The translations under genes were made by a program, and so were the position numbers. Shown here one piece after another: positions 1-5,735 of a DNA stretch of 6,998 nt. The stretch's first letter is position 1. Every line of letters begins with the position of its first letter. The stretch lies in NCBI GenBank assembly GCA_013042765.1, contig JABDPP010000116.1, forward strand, positions 1-6,998. Direction: 5' to 3'. The stretch comes from Litoreibacter sp. Its GTDB lineage: Bacteria > Pseudomonadota > Alphaproteobacteria > Rhodobacterales > Rhodobacteraceae. The notes below the pieces were generated by a model. That model had not been told where the DNA came from and searched no databases. It saw only the letters and a list, made by a program, of their open reading frames with translations.

Positions 1-1371
1 ATCCAGGACATGGGCGCTGCGGGCCTCCCCTGCTCGGCGGTGGAGATGGGCGACAAGGGCGGCCTTGGCATCCGCCTCGATCTCGAACGCGTCCCCGTGC
101 GCGAAGAGAACATGACCGCCTACGAGATGATGCTCTCGGAAAGCCAGGAGCGCATGCTCATGGTCCTCGACCCCGCGAAAGAAGACGTCGCCCGCGCGGT
201 GTTCGACAAATGGGATCTCGACTTCGCCATCGTGGGCGAGACCATCGCCGAAGACCGCTTCCTCGTGATGCTGAACGGCGCGGTCAAGGCCGACCTGCCG
301 CTCAAGGCGCTTTCGGGCACCGCGCCGGAATATGACCGCCCTTGGGTCGAGACCCCGCCTGCGGCCCCGCTCGACGACATCCCGCAGGTCGATCCGGTCG
401 ACGCGCTCAAGGCACTGATCTCCAGCCCCAACTACGCCCGCAAGCAATGGGTCTGGCAGCAATATGACAGCCAGGTGATGGCCGATACCGTTCTGCGGCC
501 CGGTGCAGGCGCCGGCATCGTGCGCGTGCATGGCACCGACAAGGCGCTGGCCTTCACCTCGGACGTAACCCCGCGCTACGTGCGCGCCAACCCGTTCGAG
601 GGTGGCAAACAGGCCGTGGCCGAAGCTTTCCGCAACCTCACCGCCTGCGGCGCGCAACCGCTGGCCAGCACCGACAACCTGAACTTCGGCAACCCCGAAA
701 AGCCCGAAATCATGGGCCAGTTCGTCGGCGCAATCAAAGGCATCGGAGAGGCCGTCGCGGCCCTCGACATGCCAATCGTGTCGGGCAATGTCTCGCTCTA
801 TAACGAAACCGACGGCGCCGCGATCCTGCCCACGCCCACGATCGGTGCCGTGGGCCTGATCGACGATCTCGACCACGTGATTGCAGGCACCGTTCGTGAC
901 GGCCACCTGGCCATCCTCGTCGGCGAAACCAAGGGCCATCTGGGCCAGTCCGCCCTGCTTGCTGAAGTGTTCAACCGCGAAGACGGCGACGCGCCCCGGG
1001 TCGATCTGGAGGCCGAGCGCCGCAACGGCGATTTCATCCGCGCCAACCGCGACTGGATCGATGTCTGCACGGACCTCTCCGATGGCGGGCTCGGCCTCGC
1101 CGCGTTCGAGCTGGCCGATGCCGCCGGTGTCGGGGTCTGCCTCGATGACGATGCCACAGCGCAGGTCTTCGGCGAGGATCAGGCCCGCTACCTGATCGCC
1201 TGCTCCTTCGACAAGGCCGAGGCGCTGATGATTGCCGCCGGCAAGGCCGGGGTGCCTCTCCAGACCGTCGGCAAGTTCACAGGCACCGATATCTCCATCG
1301 GCAGCTCCTCCGCCCCACTTGCAGAACTTTCCGCGCTCTACCATGACAGTTTCGAGGCTGCCGTCGGCTAG
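1..1371 (+). CDS. purL: Phosphoribosylformylglycinamidine synthase subunit PurL, 5'-truncated by the window edge
   Basis: PurL is the cytoplasmic synthetase subunit that converts FGAR, ATP and ammonia (from PurQ) to FGAM in purine synthesis. The reading frame is open from base 1 and encodes 456 residues before a TAG. The family is usually about 720-740 residues, so roughly the first 265-280 lie off the left edge. The ATG at 10 is internal: the codons before it (Ile-Gln-Asp) already belong to the conserved IQDMGAAGL segment. Other hallmarks are [12 protein letters not shown] and [13 protein letters not shown] (about residues 18-52), a linker with YDRPWV, then the second AIRS-like half with [10 protein letters not shown] (near base 780) and [15 protein letters not shown] (near base 1070), the nucleotide-binding region of the PurM/PurL superfamily. 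The C-terminus ends normally. Followed after 97 bp by a BolA gene on the same strand. I see no frameshift. The identification is near certain. Confidence 0.97.
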   Translation: MQDMGAAGLPCSAVEMGDKGGLGIRLDLERVPVREENMTAYEMMLSESQERMLMVLDPAKEDVARAVFDKWDLDFAIVGETIAEDRFLVMLNGAVKADLPLKALSGTAPEYDRPWVETPPAAPLDDIPQVDPVDALKALISSPNYARKQWVWQQYDSQVMADTVLRPGAGAGIVRVHGTDKALAFTSDVTPRYVRANPFEGGKQAVAEAFRNLTACGAQPLASTDNLNFGNPEKPEIMGQFVGAIKGIGEAVAALDMPIVSGNVSLYNETDGAAILPTPTIGAVGLIDDLDHVIAGTVRDGHLAILVGETKGHLGQSALLAEVFNREDGDAPRVDLEAERRNGDFIRANRDWIDVCTDLSDGGLGLAAFELADAAGVGVCLDDDATAQVFGEDQARYLIACSFDKAEALMIAAGKAGVPLQTVGKFTGTDISIGSSSAPLAELSALYHDSFEAAVG

Positions 1372-1468
1372 CCGCCCTTGCAGCCCCGCACACAGGCACT
1401 TACATTTTCACTTAACCCAGATCAGCAAGTCAGACAGACCCAACAGACCCGAAGGACCCTCAGTTCCC

Positions 1469-1705
1469 ATGCCCATGCAGGCCCACGAGATCGAAGAGCT
1501 GCTCCGCGCCAGCTTCCCGAACGCACAGATCGTCGTCGAAGGCGATGATGGCGTGCACATGTCCGCCATGGTCATCGACGAAAGTTTCCGCGGCAAGAAC
1601 CGCGTACAACAGCAACGGGCGGTCTACGCCGCCCTCAAAGGAAAAATGGACGGCTCGAGCGGCGAATTGCACGCGCTCGGCCTCACAACGAAAGCTCCGG
1701 AGTAA
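1469..1705 (+). CDS. BolA/IbaG-family protein (78 aa)
   Basis: Small BolA-fold protein that, by family knowledge, binds a [2Fe-2S] cluster together with a monothiol glutaredoxin and serves cytosolic iron-sulfur or iron sensing; such proteins are often annotated as transcriptional regulators. Visible signatures are a helix starting [15 protein letters not shown], then [14 protein letters not shown], then [19 protein letters not shown] and a C-terminal LHALGLTT. The DG-x-H loop and the Gln-rich RVQQQR (in place of the RHR of classical BolA) resemble E. coli IbaG/YrbA more than BolA itself. His in DGVH and His in LHAL are the candidate cluster ligands. Start: ATG 1469 has AAGGA at 1452-1456, a slightly long 12-base spacer; ATG 1475 would give 76 residues but lies farther from that site. 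The longer reading frame upstream of 1469 overlaps purL out of frame and is not coding. grxD follows 4 bp downstream, supporting a BolA-Grx pair. Confidence 0.93.
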   Translation: MPMQAHEIEELLRASFPNAQIVVEGDDGVHMSAMVIDESFRGKNRVQQQRAVYAALKGKMDGSSGELHALGLTTKAPE

Positions 1706-1709
1706 CCCA

Positions 1710-2072
1710 ATGACCGATACGGACACCCAGATCAAAGACACCGTCACAGGAAATGACGTGGTGCTTTTCATGAAAGGTACCAAATCCATGCCGCAATGCG
1801 GCTTCTCTTCGCGCGTCGCAGGCGTGCTGAACTACATGGGCGTGGATTTCGCCGATGTGAACGTGCTGGCCGACGAGTCTATCCGCCAGGGCATCAAGGA
1901 TTTTTCCGACTGGCCGACGATCCCGCAGCTCTACGTCAAGGGCGAGTTCGTGGGCGGCTGCGACATCATCACCGAGATGACGCTGTCGGGCGAGCTGGAC
2001 ACACTGTTTGATGAAAACGGCGTCAACTATGACAAGGACGCTGCCGACAAGATCCGCGAAGCCAACGGTTAA
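1710..2072 (+). CDS. grxD: Monothiol glutaredoxin GrxD (CGFS type, 120 aa)
   Basis: Class II (monothiol) glutaredoxin of the Grx4/Grx5 type. By family knowledge it binds and transfers [2Fe-2S] clusters with glutathione and forms heterodimers with BolA proteins in the cytoplasm, with little disulfide reductase activity. The active site is [10 protein letters not shown] with the single catalytic/cluster Cys at residue 30. The upstream Lys of FMKGT (residue 22), the WPTIPQLYV segment with its cis-Pro loop, and [13 protein letters not shown] form the glutathione-binding groove. Length is typical. The C-terminal tail ([18 protein letters not shown]) is acidic and slightly extended. Start: ATG 1710 has GGAG at 1699-1702 with a 7-base spacer, so the ribosome-binding site lies in the last codons of the bolA-type gene. 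The 4-bp gap and buried ribosome site imply co-transcription and perhaps translational coupling. A palindrome and a strong terminator follow. Confidence 0.97.
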   Translation: MTDTDTQIKDTVTGNDVVLFMKGTKSMPQCGFSSRVAGVLNYMGVDFADVNVLADESIRQGIKDFSDWPTIPQLYVKGEFVGGCDIITEMTLSGELDTLFDENGVNYDKDAADKIREANG

Positions 2073-2084
2073 GCGCCGTTCGCG

Positions 2085-2120
2085 GCTTCTTTTTGGCCGA
2101 AATATCCCCGCCGAAGGCGG
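2085..2120. repeat. Short palindromic intergenic element, Rhodobacteraceae type
   Basis: Just after grxD the sequence runs from GCTTCTTTTTGGCC through AATATCCCC to CCGCCGAAGGCGG. The end is an inverted repeat, CCGCC (2108-2112) and GGCGG (2116-2120) around GAA. Read on the minus strand it is CCGCCTTCGGCGGGGATATT followed by TCGGCCAAAAAGAAG. This resembles a dispersed intergenic sequence (GGCGGGGATATTTTTGGCC-like) that I recall ending many genes in roseobacters. That recognition is from memory; only one copy is in this window. The small GCCG-TTCG-CGGC hairpin at 2075-2086 followed by a T-rich run (2087-2094) could itself terminate grxD weakly. Confidence 0.5.
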
Positions 2121-2126
2121 AACAAC

Positions 2127-2156
2127 AAAAAAGCCCGCCAAACCGGCGGGCTTTTT
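2127..2156. terminator. Bidirectional intrinsic terminator between grxD and tkt
   Basis: Perfect 7-bp GC stem, GCCCGCC (2133-2139) and GGCGGGC (2145-2151), with loop AAACC, preceded by A6 (2127-2132) and followed by T5 (2152-2156). The A-run gives a U-run on the minus strand, so the same hairpin can stop grxD transcription from the left and tkt transcription from the right. It sits in the middle of the convergent gap between the two stop codons. Confidence 0.92.
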
Positions 2157-2180
2157 CTTATTTCTAAATCCCGGAGACCC

Positions 2181-4220
2181 TTACCGCGTGGGCGTCCAGT
2201 CGCCGCCAAGCAGCGACTTGACCTTGTCGGCCGTGGCCTGCGCGGTAATCCCGAAATGCTCGTAGAGCGTGCCTGCCGGTGCCGAGGCCCCGAAATCATG
2301 CATCCCGATGAAGCCCGATTTCTCGCGCTTGCCACGCTCTCCGAAAAGCCAACGGTCCCAGCCAAAGCGGATCGCCGCCTCGATCGCGACACGTACCGGA
2401 CCACCGGGCAGCACCTTGCGGCGGTATTTCTCGTCCTGCGCCTCGAACAGCTCCCAGCACGGCATCGAGACCACGCGCGTACCGATCCCTTCGGCCTCCA
2501 GCAGCGCCTTGGCCGCCATCGCGATCTCAACTTCCGAACCTGTCGCCATCAGGATCGCCTGACGCTTGCTTTCGGCTTCCGCCAGAACGTAAGCCCCCAT
2601 CGAGACCTGGTTTTTCAGCGTATGGTCAGTGCGCACCGTGGGCAGGCCCTGACGGCTGAGCGCCAGAACGGACGGGGTCTCTTTCGAGCCCAGTGCAACT
2701 TCCCAGGCCTCCGCTGTCTCCACCGCATCCGCGGGGCGGAACACGTTGACATTGGGCGTGGCCCGCAGCATCGCCAGATGCTCGACCGGCTGGTGGGTCG
2801 GTCCGTCTTCGCCCAGGCCAATGCTGTCATGGGTCATGACATAGGCCACCGGCTGCTTCATCAGAGCCGAAAGCCGCATTGCGCCGCGGGCGTAATCGGT
2901 AAAGCACATGAAGGTGCCGCCATAGGGTTTCACACCGCCATGCAGCGCCAGACCGTTCATCGCCGCGGCCATGCCGTGCTCGCGCACACCGTAATACATG
3001 TAGCGGCCCTTGCGGTTTTCAGGATCGAACACGCCCATATCGCCGGTCAGCGTGTTGTTCGATCCGGTCAGGTCGGCCGAGCCGCCAAAGGTTTCGCCCA
3101 TGATCGGGTTAATCACTTCCAGCGCCATCTCCGAGGCCTTGCGGGTCGCCACTTTCGGCTGGGTCTCGCTAATCTGCTTTTTCAGCGCCTTGATCGTCGC
3201 CGACAGCTTATTGGGCACATCCCCCGAAAGCTCGCGTGCAAACTGCTTCTGTTTTGAATTTGAAACGCTGGCCAGCCGGCCTTCCCAGTCTTTGCGGGCT
3301 TCGGTCCCGCGGGCGCCGATGGCCTCCCAGGCGGATTTGACATCAGCCGGGATCTCAAAAGGCCCGTGCTCCCAACCATAAACGGCGCGTGTATCTGCAA
3401 TCAGCTGCGCATCGGTCAGCGCGCCGTGCCCTTTCGAGGTGTCCTGCGCCGAGGAACCCAGCGCGATATGGGTCTTGCACGCAATCATCGACGGCTTGCC
3501 GGTCTTCTTGGCCTTGGTGATCGCGGCATCGATCGCTTCGGGATCATGGCCATCAATCTCCTGCACGTGCCAGCCCGACGCTTTGAACCGCAGCACCTGG
3601 TTGGTCTTGTCCGACAGTTCGACCGTGCCGTCGATTGTGATGTTGTTGTTGTCCCAGAAGACGATGAGCCGGCTCAGCTCATGCTTGCCGGCCAGACCGA
3701 TCGCTTCCTGGCTGACGCCTTCCATCAGGCAGCCGTCGCCGGCGATCACGTAGGTGTAGTGATCCACCAGCTTCTTGCCGTAACGCGCGCGCTGCACCTC
3801 TTCGGCAATCGCGAAACCGACCGAATTGGCAAGCCCCTGCCCCAGCGGGCCGGTTGTCGTCTCGATCCCCTTGGCATGACCGTATTCGGGGTGGCCGGCG
3901 GTGATCGCACCCAGCTGGCGGAAATTGCGCAACTGGTCGAGCGTCATATCCTCGTAGCCGGTCAGGTGGAGTAGCGAATAAAGCAGCATCGAGCCATGTC
4001 CCGCCGACAGGATGAACCGGTCACGGTCGGGCCAGTCGGGGGCGCTGGCGTCAAATTTCAGGTGCTTTTCGTAGAGGACCGTGGCCACATCGGCCATCCC
4101 CATGGGCATGCCGGAATGGCCCGAATTGGCGGCTGCCACGGCGTCGAGGGTCAAGGTGCGGATTGCGCAGGCCTTGTTCCAGTGTTCCGGATGCGCGGCG
4201 CGCAAGCTCTCAATATCCAC
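2181..4220 (-). CDS. tkt: Transketolase (679 aa, GTG start preferred)
   Basis: Thiamine-diphosphate enzyme moving two-carbon units between ketose and aldose phosphates in the non-oxidative pentose phosphate pathway (and in the Calvin cycle where present). Numbering from the [11 protein letters not shown] at 34-41, GPLGQG at 124-129, and the ThDP/metal motif GDG at 161-163 with its partner Asn run at 191-193. Further on come the catalytic-Glu segment [17 protein letters not shown], the transketolase signature around [17 protein letters not shown], and a C-terminal domain with [12 protein letters not shown] and FGASAPAG. Length is normal and no key residue is missing. Start: an in-frame ATG at 4235 adds five residues (MGDPY) but has no good ribosome site. 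The GTG at 4220 is preceded by GGGGGA (4228-4233) with a 7-base spacer and gives the N-terminus (M)[16 protein letters not shown], which agrees with remembered family members beginning MDI.LRAA.PEHW. It runs divergently from the zauP-like/zapA genes and ends at the shared terminator. Confidence 0.97.
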   Translation of the reverse strand: MDIESLRAAHPEHWNKACAIRTLTLDAVAAANSGHSGMPMGMADVATVLYEKHLKFDASAPDWPDRDRFILSAGHGSMLLYSLLHLTGYEDMTLDQLRNFRQLGAITAGHPEYGHAKGIETTTGPLGQGLANSVGFAIAEEVQRARYGKKLVDHYTYVIAGDGCLMEGVSQEAIGLAGKHELSRLIVFWDNNNITIDGTVELSDKTNQVLRFKASGWHVQEIDGHDPEAIDAAITKAKKTGKPSMIACKTHIALGSSAQDTSKGHGALTDAQLIADTRAVYGWEHGPFEIPADVKSAWEAIGARGTEARKDWEGRLASVSNSKQKQFARELSGDVPNKLSATIKALKKQISETQPKVATRKASEMALEVINPIMGETFGGSADLTGSNNTLTGDMGVFDPENRKGRYMYYGVREHGMAAAMNGLALHGGVKPYGGTFMCFTDYARGAMRLSALMKQPVAYVMTHDSIGLGEDGPTHQPVEHLAMLRATPNVNVFRPADAVETAEAWEVALGSKETPSVLALSRQGLPTVRTDHTLKNQVSMGAYVLAEAESKRQAILMATGSEVEIAMAAKALLEAEGIGTRVVSMPCWELFEAQDEKYRRKVLPGGPVRVAIEAAIRFGWDRWLFGERGKREKSGFIGMHDFGASAPAGTLYEHFGITAQATADKVKSLLGGDWTPTR

Positions 4221-4227
4221 GTAAGGG

Positions 4228-4233
4228 TCCCCC
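4228..4233 (-). promoter_or_regulatory. Ribosome-binding site that decides the tkt start
   Basis: On the minus strand GGGGGA lies 7 bases before the GTG at 4220. It overlaps the alternative ATG at 4235-4233, so a ribosome bound here would use the GTG and not that ATG. Confidence 0.6.
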
Positions 4234-4256
4234 ATCTGGCCGTGTTGTGCGTCCGC

Positions 4257-4284
4257 GTGATACCAGCGTGGGCGCGAAGTTCAA
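4257..4284 (-). promoter_or_regulatory. Candidate sigma-70 promoter of tkt
   Basis: Minus strand: -35 TTGAAC (4284-4279), 16-base spacer, -10 TATCAC (4262-4257). Each hexamer matches four of six consensus positions. Transcription would begin near 4250, leaving a leader of about 30 bases before the GTG. I saw no better pair in the 289-bp divergent region. No copy of the GTTA-N-CGCTAAC operator found before gap occurs here. Confidence 0.4.
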
Positions 4285-4439
4285 GCCGTTGCCCCCCGCT
4301 GCGGGCGCGATTGCGGTGGATCAGGCCGCAAAGCTGCGTAACACCGCAGAAAAAGCCTGCGAAAAGGGGGGCGAAATTTGCCAGATGCTTGGCTAAGCTT
4401 GGGATAAATTTGAGTGTCTTGATTCGACGGCGCTTTGAG

Positions 4440-4457
4440 GCATGCGTAGCATGCGTG
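4440..4457. repeat. Tandem 9-mer / palindrome GCATGCGTA-GCATGCGTG
   Basis: Two adjacent 9-base units, GCATGCGTA (4440-4448) and GCATGCGTG (4449-4457), lie 53-70 bases before the zauP-like start codon. The two GCATGC hexamers also form an inverted repeat around GTA. A -35-like TTGATT (4419-4424) is upstream, but no good -10 follows at the proper distance, so I do not call a promoter for zauP-zapA. The rest of 4285-4509 shows no gene: the weak reading frames there have no credible start, ribosome site or recognisable product. Confidence 0.45.
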
Positions 4458-4509
4458 CTCATAGCCAGCCCGAACCGGATTGCAGGACAGCAATAACAGG
4501 AGAGCATTT

Positions 4510-5121
4510 ATGCCCGATATCGTCGAGCTCGAGCGCAGAATTACCGCCGCGCTGGATCGCATTTCCCAAGGCCTCGAACAAAGTGCTGCGAAATCCGCTG
4601 AAGCAGCCGAGCGCGAAGCGGAACGGGAGGCAGAGCGCGAAGCGGCGACGCAGGCAGCCATCGCTGCGGCCACCGAGGAAGCCGCGCAAAAGGCCACCGA
4701 AGCCGCGCAGGCCGAACTGGCGCAGGCGAGTGCCGATCAACAAGCCAGCGTCGAAGAACAATCGGCGGTTGAAACCGAACTGCGCGAAGCGCTCGAAGCG
4801 GAACGCGCAACGAACGAAAACCTGACCAATACAGGGCAGAGACAGGAAACACGGATCGATCGATTGCAGCGCCGGGTCAACCGGATGACCAGACGCCTCG
4901 AGGCTGCAACACTGGAGAACCTGCGGCTTCAGGGCCTCGTCGACGCTCTGCGCGAAAATAACGACGCTCTGCGCGCGGGAGACACCGAGGCGGAAGACAG
5001 CATGTCTGTCGACGAGGCAATGCGGGACGAGCTTGCAGATCTCAGGGCCCGGCGCGCCGACGACCTGGCCGAGCTTGACGAAATCATGGCCGAACTGGCC
5101 CCATTGGTGAAGGAGGCCTGA
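4510..5121 (+). CDS. Ala/Glu-rich coiled-coil protein upstream of zapA, probable ZauP-type Z-ring factor (203 aa)
   Basis: The sequence predicts an almost wholly helical cytoplasmic protein with no signal peptide or membrane segment. Residues about 1-25 (start MPDIVELERRITAALDRI) form a short helix. An Ala/Glu/Arg/Gln-rich stretch follows (about 26-100) with three EREA tetrapeptides in a row, then a leucine-heptad coiled coil (about 100-160, RIDRLQRRVNRMTRRLEAA, LENLRLQGLVDALREN). It ends in an acidic tail with DELADLRARRADDLAELDEI. In Caulobacter a coiled-coil protein encoded directly upstream of zapA (ZauP, ZapA upstream protein) interacts with ZapA to focus the FtsZ ring. Gene position, size and coiled-coil character agree, but low-complexity composition prevents a firm homology claim by eye. 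Start: ATG 4510 has AGGAGA (4498-4503) with a 6-base spacer; the upstream TTG at 4480 lacks this support. The stop is separated from the zapA ATG by one base, and the zapA ribosome site lies inside this gene, so the two are co-translated. Confidence 0.9.
   Translation: MPDIVELERRITAALDRISQGLEQSAAKSAEAAEREAEREAEREAATQAAIAAATEEAAQKATEAAQAELAQASADQQASVEEQSAVETELREALEAERATNENLTNTGQRQETRIDRLQRRVNRMTRRLEAATLENLRLQGLVDALRENNDALRAGDTEAEDSMSVDEAMRDELADLRARRADDLAELDEIMAELAPLVKEA
4609..4644 (+). repeat. Three tandem 12-bp units encoding EREA
   Basis: GAGCGCGAAGCG occurs at 4609-4620 and again, identically, at 4633-4644, with a diverged copy (GAACGGGAGGCA) between. Each unit encodes Glu-Arg-Glu-Ala. This is an in-frame tandem repeat within the coiled-coil gene and a plausible site of repeat-number change between strains. 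Confidence 0.75.
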
Positions 5122-5122
5122 G

Positions 5123-5506
5123 ATGCCGGAAGTTGATATCACAATCGGAGGCCGGGTCTTCCAGGTAGCCTGCCAGGCGGGCGAAGAGCATTTTCTGCAA
5201 TCGGCGGCCAAACTGCTCAACAACGAAGCCGCCGTGCTCTCCGAGCAGATCGGTCGGATCCCGGAGACCCGGATGCTGCTGATGGCCGGCCTGATGCTGG
5301 CCGACAAGACCGCGGGCCTCGAAGAGGAATTGCGGGCCTTGGAGGAACGCACCAAGAGCCTGCGCTACGAGCTTGACAGCGCCAAGGCCGCACCGCCCGA
5401 GCGGCTCGAAGTGGCGGTCATTCCCGATGCCGTCACGGATTCCCTGGCAGAGCTTGCCGCACGAGCCGAAGCTCTGGCCGCGCGAATGGAAGACAGCGCC
5501 GCCTAG
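5123..5506 (+). CDS. zapA: Cell division protein ZapA (127 aa)
   Basis: ZapA is a cytoplasmic protein that binds and bundles FtsZ filaments at midcell. The N-terminal head reads VDITIGGRVFQVACQAGEEHFLQSAAKLLN (about residues 4-33 with short joins), the usual beta-strand pattern of one ITI-GG-R-F strand pair followed by a helix. Then comes RMLLMAGLMLADKTAGLEEEL and a long C-terminal coiled coil (from about residue 55) used for dimer/tetramer formation. The protein is somewhat longer than the about 110-residue E. coli ZapA, with an Ala-rich C-terminal helix. Start: ATG 5123 has a consensus AGGAGG (5111-5116) and a 6-base spacer; the preceding coiled-coil gene stops one base upstream. No clear intrinsic terminator follows. 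A GC hairpin at 5527-5545 (GGGCG-ACT-CGCCC core) lacks a T-run. Confidence 0.94.
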   Translation: MPEVDITIGGRVFQVACQAGEEHFLQSAAKLLNNEAAVLSEQIGRIPETRMLLMAGLMLADKTAGLEEELRALEERTKSLRYELDSAKAAPPERLEVAVIPDAVTDSLAELAARAEALAARMEDSAA

Positions 5507-5590
5507 GTTGAAACCTCCGACCGATCCGGGCGACTCGCCCCCGGCGCAGGGCGTTTCGCGATTGCCTCGAACAACAACGGACCTCAAAAA

Positions 5591-5602
5591 GTTATCGCTA
5601 AC
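5591..5602. promoter_or_regulatory. Operator 1 upstream of gap, LacI/CceR-like
   Basis: GTTATCGCTAAC is a near-perfect palindrome (GTTA/TAAC arms, one central mismatch from GTTAGCGCTAAC). This form, with the central CG step, is typical of LacI-family operators. It resembles what I recall for CceR, the central carbon regulator of Rhodobacter (TGTTANCGNTAACA). It lies about 108 bases upstream of the predicted gap transcription start. Confidence 0.7.
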
Positions 5603-5631
5603 GTTTGGGATGGAGGTGAAATTTGCCTCAC

Positions 5632-5643
5632 GTTACCGCTAAC
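5632..5643. promoter_or_regulatory. Operator 2 upstream of gap, LacI/CceR-like
   Basis: GTTACCGCTAAC differs from operator 1 at one base and is in the same orientation. Centre-to-centre distance is 41 bp, close to four helical turns, so two bound dimers would face the same side of the DNA. It is centred about 67 bases upstream of the predicted start site, upstream of the -35. That is more compatible with activation or looping than with simple steric blocking. An 8-bp inverted repeat, GGTGAAAT (5615-5622) and ATTTCACC (5652-5659), encloses it. Confidence 0.7.
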
Positions 5644-5669
5644 AGATTGTCATTTCACCGGAATCTCCC

Positions 5670-5698
5670 TTCTCACTCACAGCCCGTGCCGCTATATC
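5670..5698 (+). promoter_or_regulatory. Candidate promoter of gap
   Basis: -35 TTCTCA (5670-5675), 17-base spacer, -10 TATATC (5693-5698); each matches four of six consensus positions. GCTATATCAC is the most promoter-like sequence between the operators and the start codon. Transcription would start near 5705, giving a leader of about 30 bases. Between zapA and operator 1 (5507-5590) I see only the GC hairpin and no gene. Confidence 0.45.
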
Positions 5699-5735
5699 AC
5701 CCGCTAGAGGGCATAACGAAATGGAGAGCGGGAAA

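Noticed and set aside
10..12. ATG at 10 as the start of purL
   Set aside because: Codons before it are already conserved PurL sequence and the protein would lack its N-terminal third; the gene is cut by the window.
1232..1468. Longer BolA-frame product beginning inside purL
   Set aside because: The extension overlaps purL out of frame, is Pro/Ser-rich without family similarity, and the BolA domain begins at 1469.
2256..3257. 333-residue reading frame on the plus strand antisense to tkt
   Set aside because: His/Arg-rich shadow of a GC-rich gene; transketolase motifs are intact on the other strand.
4151..4507. Small proteins on either strand in the tkt-zauP divergent region
   Set aside because: They overlap tkt or zauP, have skewed compositions typical of shadow frames, and show no ribosome site or recognisable domain.
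4459..5355. Long minus-strand frame opposite the coiled-coil gene and zapA
   Set aside because: Low-complexity Arg/Leu/Phe shadow of the Ala/Glu-rich helix; no start signal.
5527..5545. CCGGGCG-ACT-CGCCCCCGG hairpin as terminator of zapA
   Set aside because: Stable stem but followed by GC-rich sequence with no T-run.
5507..5735. Possible 6S RNA (ssrS), which follows zapA in many proteobacteria
   Set aside because: I could find no closing stem: the only complement of the 5' part is ACCTCC/GGAGGT, and the 3' part is taken up by the operators and promoter. A covariance-model search (Rfam 6S) would decide.
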